Below the pieces are notes generated by a model, which was given only the letters and a program-made list of their open reading frames with translations, was not told where the DNA came from and did not search any database. The translations under genes and the position numbers were made by a program. A stretch of DNA of 64,000 bases from DATGMP01 sp035293565 (lineage in GTDB: Bacteria > Pseudomonadota > Alphaproteobacteria > BOG-932 > Roseiterribacteraceae): positions 1 through 64,000 of the forward strand of contig DATGMP010000042.1 in the NCBI GenBank assembly GCA_035293565.1, given 5' to 3'. This document shows, one piece after another, positions 26,559 to 36,053 of this stretch (position 1 is its first letter; each line of letters opens with the position of its first letter).

Positions 26559-27814
26559 CAGACGATCAGGTCGAATGGGTTCCGCCGCCGAGGCCGGAAT
26601 GGCTCGTGCGGGTGAACGATGAAGGTCGGCATATGGATATCGCCGCCCTCGTTCCGCTCGACCCGGACGAGCTGATCGCGACGGCCAAACGCAGCACCGG
26701 CTTTTCCGACTTCGGCGACGAGCGCTGGCGCGAGCCGTTTCAAATTCTGGTCAAGTCACTCGACGAGGAAGCCCAGCTGCATTTCTTCGGTCGCCTGATG
26801 ACGCGCAACGACCTTCTCAATCACCTGCGCGCGCTCCTGCAGATTCAGCACGTGTTCAAGCGCCATCCCGAGATCGCGCAGCAGAAGATCGACCGACCGC
26901 TCTTCATCGCGGCGGTGCCGCGCTCGGGCAGCTCCATCCTGTTCGAATTACTGTCGCTGGATCCAGGCTTCGGCTCGCCGCGACAGTGGGAAATGATGTT
27001 CCCCTGCCCGCCGCCGGAAAAGTCGACCTACGAGACCGATCCCCGCATCGCGAAATGCCAGCATCTGATCCAGCAATGGACGCGCGTCGCGCCGAGCCTC
27101 GCGACGATCCACGAGATGGATGCGCGGCTGCCGAACGAATGCATTTTTGCGCAGGCGATCAGCTTCACCAGCGAATATTTCCCCTCGCAGTACCAGATAC
27201 CCTCCTATATCCAGTGGCTCGCGACGAAGGCGGATTGGAGCTGGTCGTACGGCTTCTACAAAAGAGTGCTGCAGGTGCTGCAATGGCGCAATCCGCGCCG
27301 GCATTGGCTGCTGAAGGCGCCGTCGCATTTGAACTATCTGCCCACCATCTTCGAGATTTTCCCCGACGCGCGCGTTTTGCTGACGCATCGCGATCCGGTG
27401 GTGGCTCAGGCCTCGGTGACCAACCTGATGGGCACGCTGTTCTGGATCCGCAGCGACAAGCCGATGGAGGTGAAGGCCTTCGCCGGCATGCTGTCGCCGG
27501 AAGCGATGGCGTTCGGCCTCAACCGCACGATCGACTGGCTCGAGTCCGGAGCGATCCCGAAGGATCAATGCATGAGTTCGCTCTATGCCGATCTGATCCA
27601 GCAGCCGGTTGAGGCGATCCGCAAGATTTACGACAAAGGCGGTCTCGATTTCACGCCCGCGCACGAGGCGCGAATCCGCGACTATCTGGCCGCCAAGCCG
27701 CAAGGCAAGCACGGCCGCCACGCCTACAGCGTCGCCGAGGCGGAAGAGGCCGCGCGGCGCAGGAACCTATTCAAGCGGTACCAAGATTATTTCGGCGTTC
27801 CGAACGAGATTTAA
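26555..27814 (+). CDS. Sulfotransferase family protein
   Basis: 419 residues. The 5'-phosphosulfate-binding loop is AAVPRSGSSILFELL (about 120-134). The 3'-phosphate-binding segment follows: LLKAPSHLNYLP, then PDARVLLTHRDPVVAQASV. This Sulfotransfer_3-type group transfers sulfate from PAPS to hydroxyls, but many bacterial members are uncharacterised. An enzyme adding sulfate inside an operon of reductases is unusual and may tag an intermediate or end product. Start ATG 26555 overlaps the OYE stop. The ribosome site for the next gene (AAGGAGG) lies just after its stop. Confidence 0.87.
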   Translation: MTDDQVEWVPPPRPEWLVRVNDEGRHMDIAALVPLDPDELIATAKRSTGFSDFGDERWREPFQILVKSLDEEAQLHFFGRLMTRNDLLNHLRALLQIQHVFKRHPEIAQQKIDRPLFIAAVPRSGSSILFELLSLDPGFGSPRQWEMMFPCPPPEKSTYETDPRIAKCQHLIQQWTRVAPSLATIHEMDARLPNECIFAQAISFTSEYFPSQYQIPSYIQWLATKADWSWSYGFYKRVLQVLQWRNPRRHWLLKAPSHLNYLPTIFEIFPDARVLLTHRDPVVAQASVTNLMGTLFWIRSDKPMEVKAFAGMLSPEAMAFGLNRTIDWLESGAIPKDQCMSSLYADLIQQPVEAIRKIYDKGGLDFTPAHEARIRDYLAAKPQGKHGRHAYSVAEAEEAARRRNLFKRYQDYFGVPNEI

Positions 27815-27824
27815 GGAGGCATAC

Positions 27825-28604
27825 ATGCTGCAGGATAAGATCGTCATTATCACCGGCATCGGTCCCGGCATGGGCCGCAAGCTGGCGCTCGAGGCATCGA
27901 AGGCGGGTGCCAAGCTCGCCATCGCCGCGAGGTCGCGCGACTTCCTGGAGAGCGTCGCGCGCGAGGTGCAGGCCTCCGGCGGCGAGGCGATCGCCGTGCC
28001 GACCGACATTGCGAAGAAGGCCGATTGCGAAAACCTCGCGAAGGCCGCGATCGAGCGTTATGGCCGCATCGACGGGCTGGTCAACAGCGCCTACAGCGCC
28101 GCCCCTTTCATCCCGTTCGAAGAACAGGATCTCGACGAATGGCGCAAAGCGATGGAGGTGACGCTGTTCGGATCGCTGCAGATGGTCAAGGCCGTGCTGC
28201 CGCAGATGAAATCGCAAGGCGGCGGGGCAATCGTCAACGTCGCGACGATGGAGACGCGCAGGCCGCTCGTCGGCCACGGCTCCTATGTCGTATCCAAAAG
28301 CGCGCTGATGGGCGCAACGCGCCAGCTCGCGACCGAACTCGGCAAATACGGCATCCGCGTCAACACCGCAGTGCCCGGCTGGATGTGGGGCACGCCGGTC
28401 GAGAATTATATGAGCGACGCCGCCGCCAAGAGCGGCACGACGGTCGATAAGATGAAGGCCGGCATCGCGCGCAATATTCCGCTCGGCCACGTTCCGCCCG
28501 ACGAGGAATGCGCCAAGTCGGTGCTAGTCCTGCTCTCCGACTATACGAGCCAGGTCACCGGCGCCGCGCTGGAAGTCAATGGCGGCGAGGTCATGTCGCT
28601 ATGA
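27825..28604 (+). CDS. SDR family oxidoreductase, divergent active site
   Basis: 259 residues from ATG 27825 with AAGGAGG upstream. It starts LQDKIVIITGIGPGMG, so the usual TGxxxGxG is TGIGPGMG. NNAG reads VNSAYS. At the catalytic serine position the sequence is NVATMETRRP, so the nearest hydroxyl is threonine; Tyr and Lys (YVVSK) remain. Such SDRs still may act as dehydrogenases but often have altered specificity. The stop overlaps the next gene's ATG by 4 bases (ATGA). Third gene of the OYE-sulfotransferase-SDR-SnoaL operon. Confidence 0.87.
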   Translation: MLQDKIVIITGIGPGMGRKLALEASKAGAKLAIAARSRDFLESVAREVQASGGEAIAVPTDIAKKADCENLAKAAIERYGRIDGLVNSAYSAAPFIPFEEQDLDEWRKAMEVTLFGSLQMVKAVLPQMKSQGGGAIVNVATMETRRPLVGHGSYVVSKSALMGATRQLATELGKYGIRVNTAVPGWMWGTPVENYMSDAAAKSGTTVDKMKAGIARNIPLGHVPPDEECAKSVLVLLSDYTSQVTGAALEVNGGEVMSL

Positions 28605-28975
28605 GCGTAGAAGAGAACCGCGCGCTCGCGCTGCGCATGGTCGCGTCGCTGGGCGGCGGCAAGCCGGACCAGTCGCTGTTCCACCCTGAGGCCGAATGGT
28701 GGGTGCCGGGACATGGCTGGTTCCCCAATGAGAAATTTCTGGCCTTTGCAGAGGCCTTCACCGACAAGCTGGTCGGCAATCGCTCGAATCTGACCGTGGA
28801 AGGCATCACCGCGGAAGGCGACCGCGTCGCGATCGAAGCGGTCTCGCACGGGCAGATGACGAACGGGAGAACCTACAACAACACCTACCACTATCTGTTC
28901 GTCTTCCAGGACGGAAAAATCCGCAAGGCGAAGCTCTACAACGACACGCTGCATGCCGCGGAGGTGCAGAGATAG
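28601..28975 (+). CDS. SnoaL/NTF2-like protein
   Basis: 124 residues from ATG 28601, which overlaps the SDR stop. NTF2-fold cone with EWWVPGHG near the N-terminus and YNNTYHYLFVFQDGKIRK in the last third. The fold is used by ketosteroid isomerase, polyketide cyclases, limonene epoxide hydrolase and many non-enzymes; no catalytic residue set can be assigned confidently. The copy at 51968 is clearly homologous (matching WWVPG, TAEGDRVA, YNNTYH and KHAA-type ends). Last gene of the operon, followed by a hairpin repeat. Confidence 0.85.
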   Translation: MSVEENRALALRMVASLGGGKPDQSLFHPEAEWWVPGHGWFPNEKFLAFAEAFTDKLVGNRSNLTVEGITAEGDRVAIEAVSHGQMTNGRTYNNTYHYLFVFQDGKIRKAKLYNDTLHAAEVQR

Positions 28976-28984
28976 CGCCTTGAT

Positions 28985-29006
28985 CATTCCCGCGAAGGCG
29001 GGAATG
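28985..29006. repeat. REP-like hairpin, possible bidirectional terminator
   Basis: CATTCCCGC and GCGGGAATG form a perfect 9-base-pair stem around GAAG. It lies between the convergent SnoaL (plus) and SRPBCC (minus) genes. No T tract follows, so termination is only possible. The same core occurs at 14286, 62058 and 63634. Confidence 0.75.
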
Positions 29007-29013
29007 ACGAAGA

Positions 29014-29526
29014 CTACTCTGCCGCCTGCTTCGCCTTCCTCTCCGCCCACATCTCTTCGGCGCGCGTCTTCAGCGCGCGGCAGGTGGCGTTGAAGCCGGC
29101 TTCGATCCAGCCATTGCCGAAACGCATGATGTGGATCGCGTTCTCGCCGAGATAGGCATCCGTCGTGTGGTAGGTGCAGCGCTCGGGGCCGAGCGATTCG
29201 ATGTACTGATCGCGGCGGCCCGCGTAGGGCCATTCCTCGCTCCAATCCATATGCCAGGCGAGAAGCCTCTCGGGCTCGACGGCGCAGACATATTCGACGA
29301 CGGTGGCAAGCTTGTCGTCCCAGAAATTGGCGAGCGTCATCACGACCGGCGCGCCCATCTCAAGCGTCGATTCGCATTTGACGCAGAAGGGGTTCCATTC
29401 CGGATAGCGCGGCAGGTCGACCAGAATTTCCCAGACGATCGCGGCCGGCGCCTCGATCTCCACCTTGATCGAGCGCGCCACATGATCCGGGTTGTATCCG
29501 GTCTTCGGATCGAATCCTTCGGCCAT
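29014..29526 (-). CDS. SRPBCC (START/Bet v1-like) family protein
   Basis: 170 residues. ATG 29526 is preferred over TTG 29544 because GGGGGG lies 9 bases upstream of it. The N-terminal strand and helix pattern IEAPAAIVWEILVDLPRYPEWNPFC is the classic SRPBCC opening, followed by a helix-grip fold and a long C-terminal helix (FNATCRALKTRAEEMWAERK). Members bind hydrophobic ligands or act as aromatase/cyclase-like enzymes. It is divergent from the hydroxyacyl-CoA dehydrogenase; the 90 bases between contain ATATATATAAAA, a likely -10 region. Confidence 0.85.
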   Translation of the reverse strand: MAEGFDPKTGYNPDHVARSIKVEIEAPAAIVWEILVDLPRYPEWNPFCVKCESTLEMGAPVVMTLANFWDDKLATVVEYVCAVEPERLLAWHMDWSEEWPYAGRRDQYIESLGPERCTYHTTDAYLGENAIHIMRFGNGWIEAGFNATCRALKTRAEEMWAERKAKQAAE

Positions 29527-29616
29527 CGCCAATCCCCCCTTCAACGCCGCCGCTGGCTTCCGACGCCATCATATATATAAAACGGAAACTAGCGCCACCG
29601 AACAGGGACCTTCGCC

Positions 29617-30555
29617 ATGCCGCGCACCATCGACAGCCCCATCCGCCGCGTCGCGGTGATCGGCGCCGGGACAATCGGCGCGAGCTGGGCCGCCTATTTC
29701 CTGGCCAAAGGGCTCGAGGTTACGGTGAGCGATCCGCTGCCGGCGGCCCGCGATCTCACGACCCGTATGATCGAAACGGTATGGCCGACATTGACCGGAA
29801 CGGGCGTGGCGACAGCCGCCCCAGGCGCCTGGCGCTTCGAGCCCGACCCGGTAAAGGCGGTCGCGGGCGCCGATTTCGTTCAGGAGAACGGGCCGGAGCG
29901 CTACGAGGTGAAGCAGCCCCTGTTCAAGGCGCTGGATGCCGTACTGCCTCCCGAGACGATCATCGCGTCCAGCTCCTCGGGCCTGCTGATCAGCCGGCTC
30001 GCGGAGGGGCTGAAGCAGCCCGAGCGCTGCATCATCGGCCATCCCTTCAATCCGCCGCACTTGATCCCGCTGGTCGAGGTCGTCGGCGGCGCATATGCGA
30101 GCGAGGCAGCGATCGAAGCCGCGATGAATTTCTACCGCGCCATCGGCAAGCGGCCGATCCGGATCAACAAGGAGGTGCCCGGACACGTCGCCAATCGCCT
30201 GCAAGCCGCGCTCTGGCGGGAAGCCGTGCATCTGGTGGCCGAGGGCGTGGCCTCGGTGGCTGACGTCGACGCCGCGATTTCGGAAGGGCCGGGATTGCGC
30301 TGGGCCCTGATGGGCCCGCACGCCACCTTCCATCTGGGGGGCGGCGAAGGCGGCATGAAACATTTCTTTGCGCATATCGGCCCAGCCGTCGAAAGCTGGT
30401 GGGCTGATCTGGGCGCCCCGAGTCTCTCGCCCCAGATCGCCGAGAAAATTACGGCGGGCGTGCGCGAAGAAACGGGCGAACAGTCGATCGCCGAGCTGGC
30501 GGCCAAGCGCGACGCGGCGCTCGTCCGCCTGTTGCGCGCCAAGCAGGATCAGTAA
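29617..30555 (+). CDS. 3-hydroxyacyl-CoA / L-carnitine dehydrogenase family
   Basis: 312 residues. Rossmann motif VAVIGAGTIGASWA (about 13-26), the active-site stretch CIIGHPFNPPHLIPLVEVV with catalytic His at about 142, and the C-terminal half with ALMGPHATFHLGGGEGGM. That last motif is typical of L-carnitine 3-dehydrogenase and lambda-crystallin-type members rather than fatty-acid beta-oxidation FadB. Expected reaction: NAD-dependent oxidation of a 3-hydroxy acid or its CoA ester. The 3' end overlaps the convergent SDR by 7 bases. Confidence 0.88.
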   Translation: MPRTIDSPIRRVAVIGAGTIGASWAAYFLAKGLEVTVSDPLPAARDLTTRMIETVWPTLTGTGVATAAPGAWRFEPDPVKAVAGADFVQENGPERYEVKQPLFKALDAVLPPETIIASSSSGLLISRLAEGLKQPERCIIGHPFNPPHLIPLVEVVGGAYASEAAIEAAMNFYRAIGKRPIRINKEVPGHVANRLQAALWREAVHLVAEGVASVADVDAAISEGPGLRWALMGPHATFHLGGGEGGMKHFFAHIGPAVESWWADLGAPSLSPQIAEKITAGVREETGEQSIAELAAKRDAALVRLLRAKQDQ

Positions 30556-31493
30556 GCGAAGCGCTGCCCGACGATCGTTTCGGAGATCGTCCAGAGGCGC
30601 TCGGCGGCTTCGGAATCGAGCGCGTCCGGCAGCACGCCTTTGCCTGAGCTGATGTCGGGATCGCGCGGCGCGATCTGGCAATCTTCGAGAAAGGTGCCGG
30701 TCACGCCCGCGAGCTCGGGCGCCACTGCCGCCCAGACCTGGGTAGCCGCGCCCTGCGCGATCGACTTCACCGGCGAGCCGTGCGACTCGCTGTAGTCGGT
30801 CACCATCTTCTCCTCGCCGGGCGTCACGTAGCGGAAGACCTCGGTGCGGATAACGCCCGGATGCAGCGCGTTGACGGTGACGCCTTTGGGCGCGACGCGC
30901 TTCGACAGCGCGACGGCGAAGAACACGTTGGCGCGCTTGGAGGCCGAATAGGCCGTCCAATGATTGTAGGGTCGCTTCGAAAAATCGAGATCGTCGAAAT
31001 CGAAGCCGGGCTGTCGATGGCCGTTTGAGCTCAGCACCACCACGCGCGACGGCGCGGCCTTGATGAGCGCCGGCATCAGAAGATTGGTGAAGAGAAAAGG
31101 GCCGATATGGTTGGCGCCGAAATGCATCTCGCATCCCTCGGCCGTCAGCCGCCGCTCGCCGCCCACGAACCCCGCATTGTTGATCAGGACGTCAATCTTG
31201 GGATGCGCCGCAAGGATGTGCTCCGCCGCGGCGCGAATGCTCTTCAGATCGGCGAGATCGAACGTAACGGTCTCGATCTTGGCGCTCGGCGCCTCGGCAC
31301 GAATCGCATCGGCGACGCGGCCGTTCTTGGCGGCGTCGCGCCCGCACATGACGACCAGCGCGCCGGCTTTCGCCAACACGCGCGCCGTCTCGGTTCCGAT
31401 CCCCGCCGACGCGCCGGTAACCACGATTGTCTTGCCGCTGAGATCGGCGCCGCCGACAACATCCTCGGCGGTGCTGCTAGCATCCAATGGCAT
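30549..31493 (-). CDS. SDR family oxidoreductase (retinol dehydrogenase/WWOX-like)
   Basis: 314 residues, longer than classical SDRs. TGASAGIG at about 26-33, LINNAG intact, Ser in VLSSNGHR, Tyr and Lys in YSASKRAN, and the long C-terminal segment of the atypical retinol-dehydrogenase-like group. Substrates in this group include retinoids, steroids and protochlorophyllide-like molecules. The gene overlaps the convergent dehydrogenase by 7 bases and is 25 bases downstream of ygiQ, so it may be read from the same transcript. Confidence 0.9.
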   Translation of the reverse strand: MPLDASSTAEDVVGGADLSGKTIVVTGASAGIGTETARVLAKAGALVVMCGRDAAKNGRVADAIRAEAPSAKIETVTFDLADLKSIRAAAEHILAAHPKIDVLINNAGFVGGERRLTAEGCEMHFGANHIGPFLFTNLLMPALIKAAPSRVVVLSSNGHRQPGFDFDDLDFSKRPYNHWTAYSASKRANVFFAVALSKRVAPKGVTVNALHPGVIRTEVFRYVTPGEEKMVTDYSESHGSPVKSIAQGAATQVWAAVAPELAGVTGTFLEDCQIAPRDPDISSGKGVLPDALDSEAAERLWTISETIVGQRFAY

Positions 31494-31518
31494 TCTCTCC
31501 CCCTGTCAGGATTCGGCG

Positions 31519-33543
31519 CTACCGCGCCGGCCGTGTGTGCTGGGTCATGAATTTCTGCGTACGGTGCTTGCGGCCCGCGCGCACGCCTTCCCCGCCCGCG
31601 TTGCCGGTTCCCGCCGGCTGCATCGCGGGGACCAGCTTGTCCTTGCCCGGCCCGATCAGATCCGCGCGGCCCATGCGGCGAAGCGCGTCGCGCAGCAGCG
31701 GCCAATTTTCGGGATCGTGATAACGCAAAAAAGCTTTGTGCAGCCGCCGCTGCTTCAGTCCCTTGGCCGAGAACACCGCCTCGCCTCCAGCGCGCCGAAT
31801 GGGACGCAGCGGATTCTTGCCGGTGTGATACATCGTAGCCGACAGCGACATCGGCGACGGCAGGAAGGTCTGCACCTGGTCGGCGCGGTAGCGATTGCGC
31901 TTCAGCCACAGCGCCAGATTCATCATGTCTTCATCGGTGGTGCCCGGATGAGCGGCGATGAAGTACGGAATGAGATAGAGCTCCTTCCCGGCTTCCTTGG
32001 CATAGCGGTCGAACAGCGCCTTGAACCGGTCGTAGCTGCCCATGCCGGGCTTCATCATCTTAGAGAGCGGCCCCTCCTCGGTGTGCTCCGGCGCTATTTT
32101 CAAGTAGCCGCCGACATGATGCGTCACCAGCTCCTTCACATAGTCGGGGCTCTTGACCGCAAGGTCGTAACGGAGCCCCGAAGCGATATGGATCTTCTTC
32201 ACGCCCGGCACGGCGCGCGCCTTGCGATAAAGCGCGATCAGCGCGCTGTGGTCTGTGTTCAGATTCTTGCAGATGTCCGGGAACACGCAGGAGGGACGGC
32301 GACAAACCGACTCGGTCTCGCGGTCCTTGCAGGCCAGCCGGTACATGTTCGCCGTCGGACCGCCGAGATCGGAGATGATTCCGGTGAAACCCTTCACCTT
32401 GTCACGAATGTCTTCGATCTCGCGCAGGATCGAGCCTTCGGAGCGATTCTGGATGATCCGTCCCTCATGCTCGGTAATCGAACAGAACGAGCAGCCGCCG
32501 AAGCAGCCGCGCATGATATTCACCGAGAAGCGGATCATCTCCCAGGCGGGGATCTTCTCGTCGCCATAGAAGGGATGCGGCGCCCGCGCATAGGGCAGGT
32601 CGTAAACGCCGTCCATCTCGGGCGTGGTCAGCGGAATCGGCGGCGGCGTCAGCCACACTTCCTTGTCGCCGTGGCGCTGGATCAGCGGCTTGGCGTTTCC
32701 CGGATTGCTCTCCTGATGCAGAATCCGCGACGCATGGGCATAGAGCGCCTTGTCCTCGCGAACCCGTTCAAATGCCGGGAGTCGGATCGCAGTCTTCTCG
32801 GAAGTCTGCGCGCGGTCGGTGGGCGTTGGATCATCCACCAGGCCAGGCTCGACGATCGTCCAACTTTCCGGCGGCGCATCCAGCAGAAAGGCAGTGCCGC
32901 GGATGTCGCGCATGGCGCCGATGGGCTCACCTTTTGCGATGCGATGGGCGATCTCGACAATTGCGCGCTCGGCGTTGCCATAGACCAGCAGGTCGGCTTT
33001 GGAATCGACCAGGATGGAGCGGCGTACCTTTTCCGACCAATGGTCGAATTGCGCGATCCGACGCAGCGAAGCCTCAATGCCGCCGATCACGATCGGCGCA
33101 TCGCGGAACGCCTCGCGGCAGCGCTGGGAATAGACGATGACCGCGCGGTCCGGCCGCCGGCCCTGCGCACCGCCCGGCGTGTAGGAATCGTCACGCCTCA
33201 GCCGCCGGTCCGAGGTGTAATGATTGACCATCGAATCCATATTCCCGGCGGTGACGCCGAAGAACAGGTTGGGCTTGCCGAGCGCAGTGAATGCGTCGGC
33301 GCTCGTCCAGTCAGGTTGAGCGATGATGCCGACCCGGAATCCCTGGGCCTCGAGCAGCCGGCCGACGATGGCCATGCCGAAGCTCGGATGGTCGATATAG
33401 GCGTCGCCGGTGACCAGGATGATGTCGCAGCTATCCCAGCCCAGCGCCTCCATCTCGGCGCGAGACATGGGCAGGAACGGAGCGGGCCCGATGCGGTGGG
33501 CCCAGAATTTCCTGTAGGAGAATATGTTTTTGGCAGCGTCCAT
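31519..33543 (-). CDS. YgiQ family radical SAM protein
   Basis: 674 residues. Radical SAM enzyme of the UPF0313/YgiQ family, function unknown though very widespread. The cluster-binding motif CFGGCSFC (CxxxCxxC) lies at about 345-352, after an N-terminal cobalamin-binding-like region (about 30-200) with [11 protein letters not shown] and [12 protein letters not shown]. The C-terminal part has a second cysteine group ([15 protein letters not shown]) and ends in a basic Lys/Arg-rich tail. Length is normal for the family. It is a housekeeping-type gene among accessory ones. Confidence 0.95.
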   Translation of the reverse strand: MDAAKNIFSYRKFWAHRIGPAPFLPMSRAEMEALGWDSCDIILVTGDAYIDHPSFGMAIVGRLLEAQGFRVGIIAQPDWTSADAFTALGKPNLFFGVTAGNMDSMVNHYTSDRRLRRDDSYTPGGAQGRRPDRAVIVYSQRCREAFRDAPIVIGGIEASLRRIAQFDHWSEKVRRSILVDSKADLLVYGNAERAIVEIAHRIAKGEPIGAMRDIRGTAFLLDAPPESWTIVEPGLVDDPTPTDRAQTSEKTAIRLPAFERVREDKALYAHASRILHQESNPGNAKPLIQRHGDKEVWLTPPPIPLTTPEMDGVYDLPYARAPHPFYGDEKIPAWEMIRFSVNIMRGCFGGCSFCSITEHEGRIIQNRSEGSILREIEDIRDKVKGFTGIISDLGGPTANMYRLACKDRETESVCRRPSCVFPDICKNLNTDHSALIALYRKARAVPGVKKIHIASGLRYDLAVKSPDYVKELVTHHVGGYLKIAPEHTEEGPLSKMMKPGMGSYDRFKALFDRYAKEAGKELYLIPYFIAAHPGTTDEDMMNLALWLKRNRYRADQVQTFLPSPMSLSATMYHTGKNPLRPIRRAGGEAVFSAKGLKQRRLHKAFLRYHDPENWPLLRDALRRMGRADLIGPGKDKLVPAMQPAGTGNAGGEGVRAGRKHRTQKFMTQHTRPAR

Positions 33544-33587
33544 GGTCGGAGCCCTATATGGCCCGAACCGCGCGCAACCGTAAGCCG

Positions 33588-34046
33588 TCAGATTGAGAAA
33601 TCGTGCGTTTTTTCGGCCGCGCCTTCGATGCCGGCATCACGGGCGCGATTGCACAGATCCTCGATGGTAATGCTGTCGAGCTGCTTCATCCAATCCTTGA
33701 CCAGGTCGCGGCACATGGGCGCCACAATACGCTGGCCGAGGGCCGATTCGGTGGTCGGCAGATCGGTCGCGTCCTCCCGAATCTCGGTGGATCGCACCGC
33801 CTCGACGATCTGGGCGAGCGTGATCTTCCGCCGCTCGCGCGCCAGCCTATAGCCACCGCGCGGGCCTCGCACTCCCTCGAGGATATGCGCCCGGACGAGC
33901 TCCTGAAGCACCGGTTCCAGGTAGCGGCGGGGGATTTGCTGACGCGCCGCGAATTCGCGGCCTTGGACTGGCTGGGCGCCGGCATTGTAGGCGATGTCCA
34001 GCACGGCACCGATCGAGAAGATGAGCTTCTTGGACAGGCCTAGCAT
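33588..34046 (-). CDS. Rrf2 family transcriptional regulator
   Basis: 152 residues from ATG 34046, chosen because family members begin around [19 protein letters not shown]; an upstream in-frame ATG at 34085 is possible, and neither has a good ribosome site. A winged helix-turn-helix covers about 20-70 ([22 protein letters not shown], then [12 protein letters not shown]). Only two cysteines (in MCRDL and LCNRA) remain where IscR has three cluster ligands, so Fe-S binding is doubtful. The neighbour, a divergent TIM-barrel protein, may be a target. Confidence 0.87.
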   Translation of the reverse strand: MLGLSKKLIFSIGAVLDIAYNAGAQPVQGREFAARQQIPRRYLEPVLQELVRAHILEGVRGPRGGYRLARERRKITLAQIVEAVRSTEIREDATDLPTTESALGQRIVAPMCRDLVKDWMKQLDSITIEDLCNRARDAGIEGAAEKTHDFSI

Positions 34047-34235
34047 CGACGCTTGGATCATGTGTCTAAACGGAACCACATTCATTTTGGGGGTGCAGCC
34101 TACATTTCACAGAACCGCCAGTCCATGCCTCAGGTGTAAATTGGGATCGAACATGCCGCCCGGCAAGGCCGTCCGCTCTGCCTGTATCAGCGGCCGTATG
34201 CTAGGAAATCCGCGGGTTTCAGACGGAGTGTGCGC

Positions 34236-35066
34236 ATGAATCCGCCGATCGGCCTGTGTTACGGGTGCCTGACAGATACCTCGCTTTCCGATTTGATCGA
34301 GATCGCCGGCCGGCACGGATTCGCCTCGATCATGGTCTATCAGGAGCATTGGAAACGTCATGCGGTCCCGCCGACCCGTGAGCTCAGCCGCATGCTCGAG
34401 GCCAACGGCATCCGGCGTGTAACGCTCGATGGCGTCCTAACATTCCTTCCCCGCATCGATTCCTGGGCCAAGAGCCTGGTCGACGGCGTCGACGATTATT
34501 TCCGCATGGCCGAGCAGGTGGGCGCGACCTGCTTCAATGTTCCCCATTACACGGGCGACCCGGCCACGCCCCTTTCTGAAATGGTCGACGCGCTGGGTCC
34601 CTTCGCGGAGCGCGCGGCGCGCCACGGGATTGCCTTGGCGCTGGAATTCATGCCGGAGACCGCCATCCCGGATCTTGCCGCGGCATTGCGCCTTCGGGGC
34701 GCGGTCGGAGCGTCCAATCTGGGCATCTGCGTCGATACCTGGCATCTGGCCCGGACCGGCGGCGGACCGGAGGACCTCCGGGCGCTCCCGCCCGGCGCCG
34801 TGACGGAATTTCAGATCAACGACCGTGACGCCGGCGCGCCTGTCTCGGACGCGACGACCGGCTGGCAGCCGAACGACCGTAAGCTCCCGGGCGAGGGTCA
34901 GCTGCCACTGGTCGAGACGATCCTCGCCGTCGAGGCCAACGCCCCCGGCCTGCCGCTCAATGTCGAGGTCTTTTCCGAGGCGCTCCGCAACTTGCCGCCG
35001 GATGAAGCGGCGGCGCGCGTTGCAGCTGCCGCGCGCGACTTGTTGGCGAAGCTGCCGCGCGGCTGA
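34236..35066 (+). CDS. Sugar phosphate isomerase/epimerase-type TIM barrel protein
   Basis: 276 residues. ATG 34236 is chosen over GTG 34230 because ACGGAG sits 7 bases upstream of it. The AP_endonuc_2/xylose-isomerase-like barrel shows EFMPETAIPDLA, ICVDTWHLARTGG and FQINDRD, supplying Glu, Asp/His and Asp metal ligands, and VEVFSEALRNLPP near the end. Members include inosose isomerases, hydroxypyruvate isomerase and dehydroshikimate dehydratase; which applies is unclear. It is convergent with the LLM gene at 35072. Confidence 0.85.
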   Translation: MNPPIGLCYGCLTDTSLSDLIEIAGRHGFASIMVYQEHWKRHAVPPTRELSRMLEANGIRRVTLDGVLTFLPRIDSWAKSLVDGVDDYFRMAEQVGATCFNVPHYTGDPATPLSEMVDALGPFAERAARHGIALALEFMPETAIPDLAAALRLRGAVGASNLGICVDTWHLARTGGGPEDLRALPPGAVTEFQINDRDAGAPVSDATTGWQPNDRKLPGEGQLPLVETILAVEANAPGLPLNVEVFSEALRNLPPDEAAARVAAAARDLLAKLPRG

Positions 35067-35071
35067 CCGGC

Positions 35072-35974
35072 TCACCGCCCGAACTTGGCGAGCACCGTCT
35101 CGGCGAAGCGGCCGATCGCCTTCTTTTTCACCTCCAGCCGCCGGATGTCGTCGCCCTCATCGGTCCATTTCTGAATGTCCCAGGGCGTCGAGAGCCACGG
35201 ACCGATGGCGACCGTGTCGTCGATGTCGAGCCGTTTGAGCCCGTCGACGAGCGTCTGAGTTAGCGGCTCTGCCGGCACGTAGCAGATCGTGAAACCGCTC
35301 TGCGAGAGGCCGCCCTTGCCGCGGATCGCGCGAACGTCCGCCGCCGCCTCCTGCATCTGGGCCAAGGTCATCGCGAGCGGCAGCCAGCCATCGTTCATCG
35401 CGGCCCGCCGGATCGCGGGCTTGCTTCCGCCGCCGCACCAGACCGGGATCGGCGCAGGCGGGGGCGGGCACATCATCGCCTCGAAATCGAAGAATTCGCC
35501 CTTGTGAGACACGACCTTGCCGGTCCAGAGCTTACGCATCGCCGCGATCAGCTCGTCCAGACGGCGGCCGCGGCTCGCGAAATCGACATGGACCAGGTCG
35601 TATTCCTCCTTGATCCAGCCGGCCGACAGGCCGCAGGCGACCCGCCCGCCGGTAAGGACCGAAGCGGTGCTGATCGCCTTGGCGGCGGTGAACGGATCGC
35701 GGAGCGCCGCCAAATAGATATTGGACATCAGCTTGAGCTTTTTGGTGACCATTCCCATCGCGGTCAGCGTGATCCAGGGATCGGGCCAGGGCGTGTCCTG
35801 CGGCCAGAAGACTGCGCCATCCTCGGTATAGGGATATTTGCTCTCGATTCTGGCCGGCATGACCAGATGGTCGGCCATGGTAATGCCGTGAAACCCGACT
35901 TCCTCGGCGAAGCGCGCAATCTCGACGAGCTGGTCGACCTCCATGACGGAGACCAGCGACAGCCAGAACTTCAT
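35072..35974 (-). CDS. LLM class flavin-dependent oxidoreductase
   Basis: 300 residues, luciferase-like monooxygenase fold. Visible: ITMADHLVMP near the N-terminus, LTGGRVACGLSAGWIKEEYD at about 110-128, and the repeated PIPVWCGGGSKPAIRRAA loop. The group uses F420 or FMNH2; the first is common in actinobacteria but also occurs in some proteobacteria, so the cofactor is left open. One of four LLM genes in the window (35072, 37376, 48887, 62656), only moderately alike. The SnoaL-like gene at 36054 is divergent. Confidence 0.9.
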   Translation of the reverse strand: MKFWLSLVSVMEVDQLVEIARFAEEVGFHGITMADHLVMPARIESKYPYTEDGAVFWPQDTPWPDPWITLTAMGMVTKKLKLMSNIYLAALRDPFTAAKAISTASVLTGGRVACGLSAGWIKEEYDLVHVDFASRGRRLDELIAAMRKLWTGKVVSHKGEFFDFEAMMCPPPPAPIPVWCGGGSKPAIRRAAMNDGWLPLAMTLAQMQEAAADVRAIRGKGGLSQSGFTICYVPAEPLTQTLVDGLKRLDIDDTVAIGPWLSTPWDIQKWTDEGDDIRRLEVKKKAIGRFAETVLAKFGR

Positions 35975-36053
35975 ATGACAGATCCTCCCCTGCCCGCCGC
36001 TGGCGCGGCATCGTGCACGGGGCTAGCCTAGCCGAAAGCCGAAGGAGGAGAAA

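Noticed and set aside
31060..33852. 930-codon open frame on the plus strand
   Set aside because: It lies opposite the ygiQ gene, is Arg/Gly/Ala/Leu-rich without any recognisable motif, and is what high-GC codon bias produces antisense to a real gene.
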